Numbered from the stretch's first letter, positions 21,608 through 31,720 are shown. The stretch is 64,000 bases of DNA from Aggregatibacter kilianii (GCF_003130255.1 NZ_NRCN01000001.1:1-64000); one strand, 5' to 3'. Notes: generated by a model not told the origin, from the sequence alone. Numbers and translations: made by a program.

Positions 21608-21641
21608 ACCGCACTTACGTGCTAAAACCTCAAAGTGCGGT
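21608..21641. terminator. Inverted uptake-signal pair between aceE and aceF
   Basis: A 9-bp stem (ACCGCACTT / AAGTGCGGT) with a 16-base loop, without a strong T-run. It probably attenuates rather than stops aceE transcription, since aceF needs to be expressed too. It could also mark an RNA processing point. Confidence 0.5.
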
Positions 21642-21676
21642 TAGTTTTACAAGTATTTTTAAAGGTAAAAAAACAA

Positions 21677-23557
21677 ATGGCTAAACAAATTCAAATTCCG
21701 GATATTGGTAGTGATGAAGTTACCGTAACCGAAGTCATGGTGAAAGTTGGAGAAACTATTACTGCGGATCAATCCATCATTAACGTAGAAGGCGACAAGG
21801 CTTCCATGGAAGTTCCGGCACCTGAAGCGGGCGTGGTAAAAGAAATTTTAGTGAAAGTAGGCGATAAAGTCACTACCGGTACACCGATGCTCGTGTTAGA
21901 CAGCGCTGATGCTGCACCGGCTCAAGCATCTGCAGCCGCTCCTGCGCCAACCGCAGCACCTGCTACCGCCCAAGTTATTGATGTCAACGTACCGGATATC
22001 GGTGGTGACGAAGTTAATGTTACTGATGTTATGGTAAAAGTTGGTGACCGCGTTGAAGTTGATCAATCCATCATTAACGTAGAAGGCGACAAAGCCTCTA
22101 TGGAAGTACCTGCTCCTGTTGCAGGTATCGTAAAAGAAATTATCATCAAAGCCGGCGATAAAGTTTCCACTGGTACATTAATCATGCGCTTTGAAGTTGC
22201 CGGTAGCGCACCGGCTGCCGCACCTACTGCGTCAGCACCGGTAGCTGCGCCAGCCGCTCCGGTCGCAGGTGGCGTGAAAGATGTGAATATCCCGGACATC
22301 GGCGGCGATGAGGTGAATGTCACCGAAATCATGGTGAAAGTTGGTGATACCATTACGGAAGAGCAATCCTTAATTACCGTAGAAGGCGACAAAGCTTCTA
22401 TGGAAGTGCCTGCTCCTTTTGCCGGTGTGGTGAAAGAAATTTTAGTAAAATCCGGTGATAAAGTCTCAACCGGTACATTAATTATGCGCTTTGAAGTTGC
22501 CGGTAGCGCACCGGTTGCGGCACCGGCACCACAAGCCGCGGCACCTGCACCGACAGCTACGCCGGCTGTAGCACCTTCTGCACCGGCAGCAACCGCTTCC
22601 GATGCCGATGTTACCGGTGCGAAAAGCTACGCTCATGCAACACCGGTTATTCGTCGTCTTGCCCGCGAGTTTGGCGTAAATCTTGATAAAGTGAAAGGTA
22701 CCGGTCGTAAAGGTCGTATCTTAAAAGAAGACGTTCAGGCTTATGTGAAAGCTGCTGTGAAAGCGTTAGAAAGCGGTGCGGCTTCTGCTACAGGCGCTGC
22801 GAATGGCGCAGGCTTAGGCTTGTTACCATGGCCAAAAGTGGACTTCAGCAAGTTTGGTGAAATTGAAGAAGTTGAATTAAGCCGTATTAACAAAATCTCC
22901 GGTGCGAACTTACATCGTAACTGGGTCATGATTCCTCATGTTACCCACTTCGACAAAGCGGATATCACAGATTTAGAAGCCTTCCGTAAAGAACAAAATG
23001 CTTTGGCCGAAAAACAAAAACTTGGTGTGAAAATCACGCCGGTTGTATTCATTATGAAAGCCGTTGCCAAAGCGTTAGAAGCGTTCCCACGTTTCAACAG
23101 TTCAATTACCGAAGATGCACAACGCTTAATCTTGAAAAAATACATCAACATCGGCGTTGCGGTGGATACACCAAACGGTTTGGTTGTTCCTGTATTTAAA
23201 GATGTCAACAAAAAAGGTATTATCGAGCTTTCCCGTGAATTGGCAGAAGTTTCTAAGAAAGCCCGTGACGGTAAATTAACGGCATCCGATATGCAAGGCG
23301 GTTGTTTCACCATCTCCAGTATCGGTGGTTTGGGCACAACGCACTTTGCGCCAATCGTGAATGCGCCTGAAGTGGCGATTTTAGGTGTATCCAAATCTTC
23401 AATGGAACCAGTATGGAACGGTAAAGATTTTGCACCGCGCTTAATCCTTCCGATTTCCTTGTCATTCGACCACCGAGTCATTGACGGTGCGGATGGCGCA
23501 CGTTTCATTAGCTACATCGGTTCCGTATTGGCTGATTTACGTCGTTTAGTTATGTAA
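21677..23557 (+). CDS. aceF: Dihydrolipoamide acetyltransferase, E2 of pyruvate dehydrogenase, three lipoyl domains
   Basis: A 626-residue core subunit of the Pdh complex. Three lipoyl domains lie near residues 1-75, 105-180 and 205-285, each with the lipoylated lysine in [11 protein letters not shown], separated by Ala/Pro-rich linkers. An E3/E1-binding domain ([19 protein letters not shown]) and the C-terminal catalytic domain ending in [13 protein letters not shown] follow. ATG 21677 was chosen because [15 protein letters not shown] is the conserved start; the in-frame extension upstream runs through the uptake-signal hairpin. The lipoyl repeats are highly similar also at DNA level. A terminator follows the stop. 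Confidence 0.96.
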   Translation: MAKQIQIPDIGSDEVTVTEVMVKVGETITADQSIINVEGDKASMEVPAPEAGVVKEILVKVGDKVTTGTPMLVLDSADAAPAQASAAAPAPTAAPATAQVIDVNVPDIGGDEVNVTDVMVKVGDRVEVDQSIINVEGDKASMEVPAPVAGIVKEIIIKAGDKVSTGTLIMRFEVAGSAPAAAPTASAPVAAPAAPVAGGVKDVNIPDIGGDEVNVTEIMVKVGDTITEEQSLITVEGDKASMEVPAPFAGVVKEILVKSGDKVSTGTLIMRFEVAGSAPVAAPAPQAAAPAPTATPAVAPSAPAATASDADVTGAKSYAHATPVIRRLAREFGVNLDKVKGTGRKGRILKEDVQAYVKAAVKALESGAASATGAANGAGLGLLPWPKVDFSKFGEIEEVELSRINKISGANLHRNWVMIPHVTHFDKADITDLEAFRKEQNALAEKQKLGVKITPVVFIMKAVAKALEAFPRFNSSITEDAQRLILKKYINIGVAVDTPNGLVVPVFKDVNKKGIIELSRELAEVSKKARDGKLTASDMQGGCFTISSIGGLGTTHFAPIVNAPEVAILGVSKSSMEPVWNGKDFAPRLILPISLSFDHRVIDGADGARFISYIGSVLADLRRLVM

Positions 23558-23562
23558 TCTGC

Positions 23563-23590
23563 AACGCCTCTCAACTGAGGGGCGTTTTTC
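23563..23590 (+). terminator. Terminator after aceF
   Basis: A 10-bp stem (AACGCCTCTC / GAGGGGCGTT, one T-G pair) with loop AACT is followed by TTTTTC. It lies just after the aceF stop and before lpdA, implying partial uncoupling of lpdA. Confidence 0.8.
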
Positions 23591-23647
23591 TAATTTATCC
23601 TAATCGCAAAGTGCGGTTAGTTTTTTAAACGTTTTTACGAGGTAAAA

Positions 23648-25072
23648 ATGAGTAAAGAAGTTAAAACCCAAGTTGTTGTACTTGGTGCAGGCCCCGCAGG
23701 TTATTCGGCAGCGTTCCGTTGTGCCGACTTAGGTTTAGAAACCGTGATTGTTGAACGTTATTCCACCTTAGGCGGTGTGTGCTTAAACGTTGGTTGTATT
23801 CCATCTAAAGCGTTATTACACGTTGCGAAAATCATTGAAGAAGCCAAACACGTTGAACATCATGGCGTAGTATTTTCTGAGCCAAAAATTGATTTAGATA
23901 AAATCCGTGCCGGTAAAGAAGGCGTGGTTTCCCGTTTAACCGGCGGGTTAGCCGGTATGGCAAAAATGCGTAAAGTTCAAGTGGTGCAAGGCGAAGCGAA
24001 ATTTGCCGATTCCCACACTTTAGCAGTGACCGACAAAGACGGTAATGTCACTAACGTGAAATTTGATAATGCGATTATTGCGGCGGGCTCCCGTCCAATC
24101 GAATTGCCGTTCATTCCACACCACGATCCGCGCGTTTGGGATTCTACCGATGCGCTTGCGTTACGTGAAGTACCGAAAGAATTGTTGATCATGGGCGGCG
24201 GTATTATCGGTTTGGAAATGGGGACGGTTTATCAAGCCCTTGGTTCAAACGTTGATGTGGTTGAAATGTTCGATCAAGTTATCCCGGCTGCAGACAAAGA
24301 TATCGTTAAAATCTTCACTAAACGTATTGAGCAAAAATTCAATTTAATGCTCGAAACCAAAGTGACTGCAGTTGAAGCCAAAGATGACGGCATCCATGTT
24401 TCTATGGAAGGTAAAGCAGGCAATATCACTAAACGTTATGACGCCGTATTGGTTGCGATTGGTCGTACGCCGAACGGTAAATTGCTCGATGCTGAAAAAG
24501 CCGGCGTAAACGTTGATGAACGCGGTTTTATTCGTACCGACAAACAAATGCGTACCAACGTCTCCCATATTTTCGCTATCGGCGATATCGTGGGTCAACC
24601 GATGTTAGCGCATAAAGGGGTACATGAAGGCCATGTTGCCGCTGAAGTTATCGCAGGCAAAAAACACTATTTCGATCCGAAAGTGATTCCATCCATCGCT
24701 TATACGGAGCCTGAAGTGGCTTGGGTCGGTAAAACCGAAAAAGAATGTAAAGCCGAAGGTTTGAACTACGAAGTGGCAACTTTCCCATGGGCCGCATCCG
24801 GTCGTGCAATTGCTTCCGACTGTGCAGACGGTATGACCAAATTGATTTTCGATAAAGACTCTCACCGTGTGTTAGGTGGCGCTATTGTTGGTACCAACGC
24901 AGGTGAATTGTTAGGCGAAATCGGTTTAGCCATCGAAATGGGTTGTGATGCAGAAGACATTGCATTAACCATCCACGCTCACCCAACCTTACACGAATCC
25001 GTCGGTTTAGCTGCCGAAGTGTTTGAAGGTTCGGTCACCGACTTACCAAATCCAAAAGCGAAGAAAAAATAA
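23648..25072 (+). CDS. lpdA: Dihydrolipoamide dehydrogenase (E3)
   Basis: A 474-residue FAD flavoprotein that reoxidises lipoyl groups with NAD. Present are the FAD motif VVLGAGPAGYSAAFRCADLG, the redox disulfide in GGVCLNVGCIPSKALLH, the NAD motif IMGGGIIGLEMGTVYQALG, a second FAD motif FAIGDIVGQPMLAHK and the catalytic HAHPTLHE near the C-terminus. Length equals E. coli Lpd (474). Ribosome binding site GAGG. It also serves 2-oxoglutarate dehydrogenase in relatives. Its own uptake signal lies upstream near 23610. Confidence 0.98.
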   Translation: MSKEVKTQVVVLGAGPAGYSAAFRCADLGLETVIVERYSTLGGVCLNVGCIPSKALLHVAKIIEEAKHVEHHGVVFSEPKIDLDKIRAGKEGVVSRLTGGLAGMAKMRKVQVVQGEAKFADSHTLAVTDKDGNVTNVKFDNAIIAAGSRPIELPFIPHHDPRVWDSTDALALREVPKELLIMGGGIIGLEMGTVYQALGSNVDVVEMFDQVIPAADKDIVKIFTKRIEQKFNLMLETKVTAVEAKDDGIHVSMEGKAGNITKRYDAVLVAIGRTPNGKLLDAEKAGVNVDERGFIRTDKQMRTNVSHIFAIGDIVGQPMLAHKGVHEGHVAAEVIAGKKHYFDPKVIPSIAYTEPEVAWVGKTEKECKAEGLNYEVATFPWAASGRAIASDCADGMTKLIFDKDSHRVLGGAIVGTNAGELLGEIGLAIEMGCDAEDIALTIHAHPTLHESVGLAAEVFEGSVTDLPNPKAKKK

Positions 25073-25090
25073 TTTGCTTGATTAAAAATA

Positions 25091-25117
25091 AAGCCTTCCC
25101 AAACGGGAAGGCTTTTT
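25091..25117 (+). terminator. Terminator after lpdA
   Basis: A perfect 10-bp stem AAGCCTTCCC-G / C-GGGAAGGCTT with an AAAC-type loop and a following T-run, 18 bases after the stop. It closes the Pdh gene group. Confidence 0.9.
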
Positions 25118-25165
25118 TATAGCTATAATCGGTCGGCAAAAATGATTTGGTAGAGAAATTCTTTT

Positions 25166-25447
25166 ATGCGTCTTAAACAATTTATTTTTATTAGCATTGC
25201 TATTGTGCTTTTTGCCTTTTCTCCTTTTATTGTAATGCTCATTTGGGCATATTTTGAAGCGTTACAACATGGCATCCCTTTGAGCGCATTAAACGAAGCA
25301 AATAGTTCTGCGAGCACCCTAGGGTGGTTTGCTTTAGCCACCTTACCGTTGGGCTGTCTTTGCTTGTTAGTTTTTTGGATTTTTGCGTTGTTTGATTGGT
25401 TGAGCCAAAGAAAAAGAAATGATAATGAAAAACGCACGGAAAAATGA
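25166..25447 (+). CDS. Small inner-membrane protein, unknown function
   Basis: A 93-residue protein with two hydrophobic helices (about residues 6-31 and 52-74) and a charged C-terminal tail (SQRKRNDNEKRTEK). It resembles small membrane proteins conserved in Pasteurellaceae, possibly DUF5389, but I am not sure of the family. No strong Shine-Dalgarno precedes the start. The stop is followed by an uptake signal and the convergent malS end. Coding is supported by the topology and by its place between two genes with no competing frame. Confidence 0.6.
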   Translation: MRLKQFIFISIAIVLFAFSPFIVMLIWAYFEALQHGIPLSALNEANSSASTLGWFALATLPLGCLCLLVFWIFALFDWLSQRKRNDNEKRTEK

Positions 25448-25468
25448 CCGCACTTTATACCAACAACC

Positions 25469-27520
25469 TTATTCTCCCGCCCAAATTACTACCACCTTAT
25501 CGTTATCCAATTCACGGCTAAAGGCGTAGTATTTCTCCGTTTTCACGGTGGTTTGTTTACCTGCGCCGATGGCAGGGTGTGCTTGGCGGAAGTGGGCAAG
25601 TTTTTGCCAGTGGGTGAGAAGTGCTTGTTTTTCGGCGTTGTTGGTAAGTTCTTGCCAATTCATGTCGGAGCGGGTGCCTTGTATTGGGTCGGAACCTGTT
25701 GGGCCGAAGGCTCGACCGCTTTCATCGCCATAGTAAATTTGCACGGCGCCCGGAGCGAGTAGCAGTAAGCTGGCGGCAGTTTTTTGTTTGGCGACATTGT
25801 TCTCGCTGTCAGAGTGGAAAAACAAACGTGTGTCATGAGAGGAAAGATAACTGAGTACATTGAAATCGCTCAACTTACTATTCATGTCTTGATACACCTC
25901 ATCCATTTGGGCAAAACAGTCGAGAGCGTTCTTCGCTTGATCTTGAAAATCGAAATTGATCATGGCGTCAAAGCCATTTTGATAATAATCGCTTTTTAAT
26001 ACGCCGTGTCCCCACGCTTCACCTGTCATCCAAAAGTCGTCGCCCTGAGTTTCGTGCGGGTGTTCTTCTTGCCATTGGCGCAATGCAACTTGTGCAGATT
26101 GTTTTAATTGTAACCAAGTTGATTTTTCTACATGTTTGGCTGTGTCCACGCGGAAACCGTCCACGCCATATTTACGCACCCAATCGGATAGCCAGCCGAT
26201 TAAATAATCACGCACCTTGGCATTTGGTAATGGCTTGGCGTTGGTGTGTTTGTGCTGAAAAATAGGCGGTAAATCGACCGCACTTTCGCTTTCGGTTTTT
26301 AAATCGGGTAGGGAAGCGAGGGTCATTTTCAGGTCGTCAAATTTTGGACTGTCGTAATCGCCGATGTCGGAACGCACCCAATCTTTTCCCCTCCATGTTG
26401 TCCAACCGGTTTTGTCGCCGAAGTTAATATAATCGTTAAAACTGTGCCAGTTTTGACCTTGTTTCGGTATCCAATTTGTCCATTTTTCACTGAGAACAGC
26501 GTTAATTTCTTCCGGTTTCAGATAAAGCGAGCCGAACCCAAATTCTTGCATGTCGGCGAGAGTAGCATAGCCCGTGTGATTCATAACGACATCAAAAATC
26601 ACTTTTATGCCGCGTTTATGCGCCTGATCGATTAGCGTTTTGAGATCGTATTCCGAGCCCATGTTTTCATCGATTTTCGTCCAATCTTGGTGATAGTAGC
26701 CGTGGTATCCGTAATGCGGAAAATCACCTTTTTCACCGCCACCGACCCAGCCGTGCATTTGTTCTAACGGAGAGCTTATCCACAACACGTTGATTCCTAG
26801 CTGTTGCAGATAATCTAATTTTTTCGTTAAGCCTTGTAAATCTCCGCCGTGGAATGTACCGATTTCTTGCATGCCGTCTTTGTGACGTCCGTAGCTGTTA
26901 TCATTTTGCGGATTGCCGTTATAAAAGCGGTCGGTTAATACAAAATAGACGGTCGCATTTTTCCAGTTAAAAACGCTTGTTTTTTTAACCGCACTTTTTT
27001 CCAATAAAAGCAAACCACCGGCAAGAGGATCCGGTGTGAACGTGACTTTACCATTTTTCACCACCGCACTTTTGCCCGAGTAAGCATCACACACGGTATC
27101 GCCGTTAGAAAAAGTCTGGCTGACATCGATTTCCAATGGCTTTTTATCCCATTTCGGACAGGTTTTTGCCACGGTCTCCGATTCAGGTTGTTGTTCTATG
27201 CTAATGCGTAATGTCGGTGTTCCGCTACGCGTGTCGATTTGAGCGAGATAATTGCCGTTGCGGAAAATGCGTAACTGAGGAGCGTCACCATGACAAGATT
27301 CTAGAGAAACCGTTTGATTCAGTTTGACGGCACTTTGCGGTTGGAAACATTGATTATCCGTTTGAAATTGCAAAGGGTAAGTGCCTTTATCTAATGTTGC
27401 CTGCCCTTGAAAGAGTTGTTTTTCAGCACTATCGGACAGCGTATTAAATTGCGGGTGTTGCCATGTTGCCATTGCGTTAGTGGCGCAGAATAGGGAAAGA
27501 TAAAGTAGGGATTTTTGCAT
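25469..27520 (-). CDS. malS: Periplasmic alpha-amylase MalS
   Basis: A 683-residue GH13 enzyme that trims maltodextrins in the periplasm. The signal peptide is MQKSLLYLSLFCATNAMA. ATG 27520 has AGGAG 8 bases upstream; the longer in-frame start at 27550 lacks one. The N-terminal MalS-specific region (IDTRSGTPTLRIS) is followed by the barrel with NATVYFVLTDRFYNG, FDVVMNHTGY, DGFRVDTAKHVE (nucleophile Asp), MTGEAWGHG (acid Glu) and SSHDTRLF. It ends VVIWAGE, as in E. coli MalS (676). It follows malG by 174 bases carrying a palindrome. In E. coli malS is separate, so the linkage here is informative. Confidence 0.95.
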   Translation of the reverse strand: MQKSLLYLSLFCATNAMATWQHPQFNTLSDSAEKQLFQGQATLDKGTYPLQFQTDNQCFQPQSAVKLNQTVSLESCHGDAPQLRIFRNGNYLAQIDTRSGTPTLRISIEQQPESETVAKTCPKWDKKPLEIDVSQTFSNGDTVCDAYSGKSAVVKNGKVTFTPDPLAGGLLLLEKSAVKKTSVFNWKNATVYFVLTDRFYNGNPQNDNSYGRHKDGMQEIGTFHGGDLQGLTKKLDYLQQLGINVLWISSPLEQMHGWVGGGEKGDFPHYGYHGYYHQDWTKIDENMGSEYDLKTLIDQAHKRGIKVIFDVVMNHTGYATLADMQEFGFGSLYLKPEEINAVLSEKWTNWIPKQGQNWHSFNDYINFGDKTGWTTWRGKDWVRSDIGDYDSPKFDDLKMTLASLPDLKTESESAVDLPPIFQHKHTNAKPLPNAKVRDYLIGWLSDWVRKYGVDGFRVDTAKHVEKSTWLQLKQSAQVALRQWQEEHPHETQGDDFWMTGEAWGHGVLKSDYYQNGFDAMINFDFQDQAKNALDCFAQMDEVYQDMNSKLSDFNVLSYLSSHDTRLFFHSDSENNVAKQKTAASLLLLAPGAVQIYYGDESGRAFGPTGSDPIQGTRSDMNWQELTNNAEKQALLTHWQKLAHFRQAHPAIGAGKQTTVKTEKYYAFSRELDNDKVVVIWAGE

Positions 27521-27643
27521 GGGATGTCTCCTGGTGTCGTGATGTCTCACATTGCCGAGGGTGATTTATTCCCCTATGTTACGCAGAGTTTAACCCTATT
27601 GGGGCTGTGCTAAGTTTTCCAAAGGGGAACAACCTTATGCTTA

Positions 27644-27669
27644 ACCTAGGGTAACTTGTTACCCTAGGT
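27644..27669. repeat. Perfect 12-bp inverted repeat between malG and malS
   Basis: ACCTAGGGTAAC, two bases, then GTTACCCTAGGT: a 26-base near-perfect palindrome 25 bases downstream of the malG stop (minus strand). It has no T-run. It may be an operator or an RNA processing/stability element that sets malS expression relative to malEFG. Confidence 0.7.
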
Positions 27670-27694
27670 CTGAGGATTTCCAAGAGGTTATTTT

Positions 27695-28585
27695 TTACCC
27701 CTTCACACCACCGGCTGTTAAGCCGCCGATTAACCAACGTTGTGCCAGTAAGAATACGACGGTAATTGGGATGGCGGAAAGCACGGCAGCTGCAGCGAAG
27801 TCGCCCCATAAGTAGTTTTGTGGATAGAGATATTGTTGCATGCCGACCGCTAAGGTGTAGCTGTTCACATCGCGTAATAACAATGAGGCAACAGGCACTT
27901 CGGTAATCGCGGCGATAAAGGACAGAATGAAAACCACTGCCAAAATCGGTACGGAAAGCGGTAATAAAATCAAGCGGAAGGCTTGCCATGGGGTTGCACC
28001 GTCCAATGAGGCGGCTTCTTCCAAAGAACCGTCAATAGTTTCAAAATAACCTTTGATAGTCCAAACGTGTAATGCAATACCACCTAAATAAGCGAAAATG
28101 ACGCCGCCGTGGGTGTTAAGCCCTAAGAATGGAATGTATTGTCCAAGACGATCAAATAAGGCATACAAGGCAACTAAAGAAAGCACGGCAGGGAACATTT
28201 GGAAAATTAACATGCCCTGTAACAATGTTTTTTTGCCTTTGAATTTCATCCGCGCAAAGGCGTAGGCACAGGTGGTGGAAAGCGTCACAATGCCGATGGA
28301 AGTGATGGTTGCCACTTTAATGGAGTTCCACAACCAAAGTAATACCGGGAATGGTGGCGGTGTGACGGAGCCATCGGCATGTACTACATCAAAACCGAGA
28401 GCGGCTTGCCAGTGTTCCCATGAAATTTGTTTTGGAATTAAATCACCTAATGCCAAGTTACCCGGACGCAGGGATATGCCGATAACCATTAACAACGGAA
28501 AAACAATCAAGCAAATGAATGCGATCAGAAGAATATGCGTTACCAATAAACGGTAGCGAACGGATTTAGATTGTACGATAGCCAT
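27695..28585 (-). CDS. malG: Maltose/maltodextrin ABC permease MalG
   Basis: A 296-residue inner-membrane permease, same length as E. coli MalG, pairing with MalF over the MalK dimer. It opens [20 protein letters not shown] and has six hydrophobic segments, plus the conserved EAA loop [23 protein letters not shown] that docks on MalK. It ends [19 protein letters not shown] ribosome binding site; malF ends 15 bases upstream, so one operon. Confidence 0.97.
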   Translation of the reverse strand: MAIVQSKSVRYRLLVTHILLIAFICLIVFPLLMVIGISLRPGNLALGDLIPKQISWEHWQAALGFDVVHADGSVTPPPFPVLLWLWNSIKVATITSIGIVTLSTTCAYAFARMKFKGKKTLLQGMLIFQMFPAVLSLVALYALFDRLGQYIPFLGLNTHGGVIFAYLGGIALHVWTIKGYFETIDGSLEEAASLDGATPWQAFRLILLPLSVPILAVVFILSFIAAITEVPVASLLLRDVNSYTLAVGMQQYLYPQNYLWGDFAAAAVLSAIPITVVFLLAQRWLIGGLTAGGVKG

Positions 28586-28600
28586 AATTTATTCTCCCGA

Positions 28601-30148
28601 TTAATCCAGTTTCATTTTGGTTGCTTTGATGTTGAGTAGTGCCAATCCGCCGACCAAGAGGAAAATGATGGTGGCAATGGCGGCGGCCAAACCAAAGTCT
28701 TGTGTGCCGCTGCCTTCAAAGGCGATGCGGTAGGTATAGCTTACTAACAAGTCGGTGTAACCCGCCGGTGTAGTGGTGCCGATCATGTCCGGGCGGCCGT
28801 TGGTTAATAATTGAATCAATACGAAGTTGTTAAAGTTAAAGGCAAAGGACGCAATCATTAACGGGGTTAACGGTTTTAACAGCAATGGGAAGGTGATTTT
28901 GCTGAAGTTTTGCCATGTGGAGGCTCCATCCATCGCAGAGGCTTCATATAAGTCTGACGGGATTGCTTTCAATAAGCCCATACATAAAATCATCATATAC
29001 GGATAGCCCAACCAAGTATTCACGATGAGAATCATGGTTTTGGCTAAGAACGGATCATTAAACCATTCCGGGCTGATACCGAATAATTGATTCAGAATCA
29101 TATTAATTTCACCAAAACTTTGGTTGAACAACCCTTTGAAAATCAAAATAGAAATAAAGGACGGTACGGCATAAGGTAAAATGAGTAATAAACGATAAAC
29201 GCCTTTACCTCTTAATGCTTCCCATTGCACTACGCAGGCTAACACCATGCCGAGGATCACGGTGAAGGCAACGGTTAAGAGGGAGAACACCACAGTCCAA
29301 ATGAAGATTTGTACAAACGGTTTTTGAATACCCGCATCAGTGAAGATTTTAATGAAGTTTTGCCAACCGACAGTCACGGTGAAACCGGGTTCCAATGTTT
29401 CACCCAACCATTCACCGGTTTCATTCACCGCTTGGAAAAAGCCGATATCGTTGTTGGCTTTGTAGATTTTTCCGTTTTCGTTGTTGGTTAAGAGGTTGGT
29501 TTCACTGTTGAACGTGTAACGTGGTTTTTGCTCGGAAAATTGACGCAGTGAACTCATGGTCAATTCATTGCCGCTTGGAAGCGTCACACGCATGGCTTGC
29601 AGTGTATTACGATTTTGCGTAATCACTTTAAGCGGTGCAGCCTCACCTTGCGGCGCCGGTTGCTCGGTGAGGGTAATTTGTGTATCGCTTAATTTAATGT
29701 CTTCGGATAAGAAATCTTGATTGGTCGTTTTATTGTGTAACGCCAATTTATAGTTGCCATCGGCTTGCGGATAAAGTTTGAAGTCGTATTTATCGCCGGA
29801 AAAGTAACGTTGCTCCGTTAATACGGAAACCGCCCGCTCAAAGGCAAGTTGGTTGGTGCTACTGTAATTGGTGAACGCAATGGCAATGGTCGCCACCAAT
29901 GGAAACAGAATGAAAATGATCATGCCGGTAATGCCGGGATAAACATAGCGCCATGCGTAGGTTTTTTTATTGCTGAAGATATACACGCCGGAGGTTAATA
30001 TTACTAAGGTTAAAATGGCGAATAAATACTCTCCTTGCGAATACATTAACATTACTAAATATAAATCAATTAGTAACACGGCACCTGCCAATAGATATTT
30101 CATCCATTGCGGCGATGGTGATTTCGCTTGAGTCGGGGATGGTTGCAT
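28601..30148 (-). CDS. malF: Maltose/maltodextrin ABC permease MalF
   Basis: A 515-residue permease (E. coli 514) with eight predicted helices and the large periplasmic P2 loop (about residues 95-275) that contacts MalE. The EAA loop YEASAMDGASTWQNFSKITFPLL near the C-terminal third docks to MalK. The start is MQPSPTQAKSPSPQWMKYLL with GAGGTG upstream. It follows malE by 105 bases that hold a hairpin. Confidence 0.97.
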   Translation of the reverse strand: MQPSPTQAKSPSPQWMKYLLAGAVLLIDLYLVMLMYSQGEYLFAILTLVILTSGVYIFSNKKTYAWRYVYPGITGMIIFILFPLVATIAIAFTNYSSTNQLAFERAVSVLTEQRYFSGDKYDFKLYPQADGNYKLALHNKTTNQDFLSEDIKLSDTQITLTEQPAPQGEAAPLKVITQNRNTLQAMRVTLPSGNELTMSSLRQFSEQKPRYTFNSETNLLTNNENGKIYKANNDIGFFQAVNETGEWLGETLEPGFTVTVGWQNFIKIFTDAGIQKPFVQIFIWTVVFSLLTVAFTVILGMVLACVVQWEALRGKGVYRLLLILPYAVPSFISILIFKGLFNQSFGEINMILNQLFGISPEWFNDPFLAKTMILIVNTWLGYPYMMILCMGLLKAIPSDLYEASAMDGASTWQNFSKITFPLLLKPLTPLMIASFAFNFNNFVLIQLLTNGRPDMIGTTTPAGYTDLLVSYTYRIAFEGSGTQDFGLAAAIATIIFLLVGGLALLNIKATKMKLD

Positions 30149-30225
30149 AAAACACCTCGAAAAATAATAACTAACCGTCGGCGTGAAAAAACGTTTTATT
30201 TTTTCACCGCACTTTTAGGGATAAA

Positions 30226-30243
30226 GGGTGGCCGGAGCCACCC
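30226..30243 (-). other. Hairpin between malE and malF
   Basis: GGGTGGC / GCCACCC stem with a CGGA loop, 10 bases after the malE stop. It is symmetrical without a T-run in the direction of transcription, so it more likely protects upstream malE mRNA (binding protein in excess of permease) than terminates. An uptake signal lies next to it. Confidence 0.6.
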
Positions 30244-30253
30244 ATAAATAGGA

Positions 30254-31444
30254 TTATTGCTGTTTCTGGATTCGAGCGCGAGCGTCATCCAAGGCTTGTT
30301 TCACGGTTTGACGACCGCTTACCGCATTGTTGATAGCACTTTTTTCGGCATACCAGAACGAGACGATTTGCGGAATATTCGGCATGATTTCACCGTTTTG
30401 CGCATTTTCCATCGTAGCGGCAATGCGTGGATCTTTTGCCAATTTGTCTTGGTAAGATTTTAATGCTACCGCGCCCAATGGTTTGTCTTTATTGACTTGG
30501 TCTAAACCCTCATCGGTTAATAGGTAATTTTCGATAAACTCAACCGCTAAATCTTTATTCGGGCTGGCAGAGTTGATTCCCGCACTTAACACCCCGACGA
30601 ATGCTTTGGAAGGTTTACCGTTTAAGGTTGGCAACACCGCAACGCCATAGTTGATTTTGCTTTTCTCAATATTGCCCCAAGACCACGGACCATTAATGGT
30701 TAACGCAGTTTCGCCTTTATTAAAGGAGGCTTCTGCAATGGCGTAATCCATATCGGCGTTAATCACTTTATTTTTCACCATATCAACGACAAATTGCAGG
30801 CCTTTTTGTGAGCCTTCATTGTTTACGCCGATGTCGTTTGTATTGTATTTGCCGTCAGCAAATTTAAATACATAACCGCCGTTAGAGGCAACCACCGGCC
30901 AAGTAAAGTAAGGTTCGGCGAGGTTCCACATGATGGCGTTTTTCTTTTCGGCTTTGAATTTTTTATCTAATTCAACGATTTCTTCCCAAGATTTTGGCGG
31001 AGTAGGGAGTAAGTCTTTGTTATAGATTAAAGAAAGGGCTTCAATAGCCACCGGATAGCCGATGATTTTACCGTTGTAGTTTTCTGCATCCCATGCGAAA
31101 TCAACGAATTTATCTTTGAATTCTTTACTTGGAGAAAGCTCCGCCAATAAACCGGCTTGAGCATAACCGCCGAAACGGTCGTGCGCCCATAAAATAATGT
31201 CCGGGCCGTCACCGGTGGATGCTACTTGAGTGAATTTTTCTTCCAGTCTGTCCGGATGCTCGACTAACACGGACACGCCGGTTTCTTTTTCAAATTTTTT
31301 ACCTACTTCGGCCAAGCCGTTATAACCTTTGTCACCATTGATCCAAATAACGAGTTTTCCTTCGGTCATTTTGGCCATGACAGCGGAAGACATGACTAAG
31401 CCTGCAACGGCGGTTAAGGTAAATTTAACGAGTTTGTTTTTCAT
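30254..31444 (-). CDS. malE: Maltose/maltodextrin-binding protein MalE
   Basis: A 396-residue periplasmic substrate-binding protein, same length as E. coli MalE. The signal peptide is [20 protein letters not shown] plus [57 protein letters not shown] and [20 protein letters not shown] are MalE hallmarks and include sugar-stacking aromatics. AAGGA lies before the ATG. A degenerate fragment of a second malE 3' end sits 31 bases upstream of the start, so the intact gene's transcript probably reads through it. Confidence 0.97.
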   Translation of the reverse strand: MKNKLVKFTLTAVAGLVMSSAVMAKMTEGKLVIWINGDKGYNGLAEVGKKFEKETGVSVLVEHPDRLEEKFTQVASTGDGPDIILWAHDRFGGYAQAGLLAELSPSKEFKDKFVDFAWDAENYNGKIIGYPVAIEALSLIYNKDLLPTPPKSWEEIVELDKKFKAEKKNAIMWNLAEPYFTWPVVASNGGYVFKFADGKYNTNDIGVNNEGSQKGLQFVVDMVKNKVINADMDYAIAEASFNKGETALTINGPWSWGNIEKSKINYGVAVLPTLNGKPSKAFVGVLSAGINSASPNKDLAVEFIENYLLTDEGLDQVNKDKPLGAVALKSYQDKLAKDPRIAATMENAQNGEIMPNIPQIVSFWYAEKSAINNAVSGRQTVKQALDDARARIQKQQ

Positions 31445-31474
31445 GTTGTAAGTCCTTGTTGGTGATTTACTGAT

Positions 31475-31636
31475 TCAGGAACGAATACGTTGAACTGCTT
31501 CGTCCGGAGCCTGTTTTTACGGTTTGGCGATCGGTTACTGTATTTGAGTAGCAGAATGTTCTGTATACCAAAATGCCGTCATTTGCGGAGCGTTCGGCAT
31601 GATTTCACCGTTTGCCGTATGAGTGATTGCGGTAAC
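31475..31636 (-). pseudogene. Decayed 3' fragment of a second malE
   Basis: On the minus strand this stretch encodes, in shifting frames, NGEIMPNAPQMTAFWYTEHS, then TVTDRQTVK, then QAPDEAVQRIRS and a stop. These parallel the MalE C-terminus of the adjacent intact gene ([38 protein letters not shown]). At least two frameshifts break it and no start remains. The nucleotide match to 30290-30420 is obvious but diverged. It is best read as the tail of a tandem malE copy whose body was deleted. Confidence 0.8.
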
Positions 31637-31689
31637 AACCCACTTTCATTTAATAACCTGAATTATGTATAAAAGTCGCGTTTTGTTAT

Positions 31690-31698
31690 CATCCCCCC
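31690..31698 (-). promoter_or_regulatory. MalT-like box upstream of malE
   Basis: The minus strand reads GGGGGGATGAT here, close to the E. coli MalT box GGGGA(T/G)GAGG. It lies in the divergent malE/malK control region. malT itself is not in the window. Confidence 0.5.
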
Positions 31699-31720
31699 GC
31701 CTACGCCCTCGGAACAACAC

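Noticed and set aside
27579-27989. 136-codon minus-strand frame overlapping the malG end
   Set aside because: Runs through the malG coding region in another frame and the palindromic spacer; no independent coding evidence.
31490-31672. Plus-strand open frame of about 60 codons upstream of malE
   Set aside because: It is the opposite strand of the malE remnant and resembles the antisense of the intact malE 3' end; no separate gene is supported.
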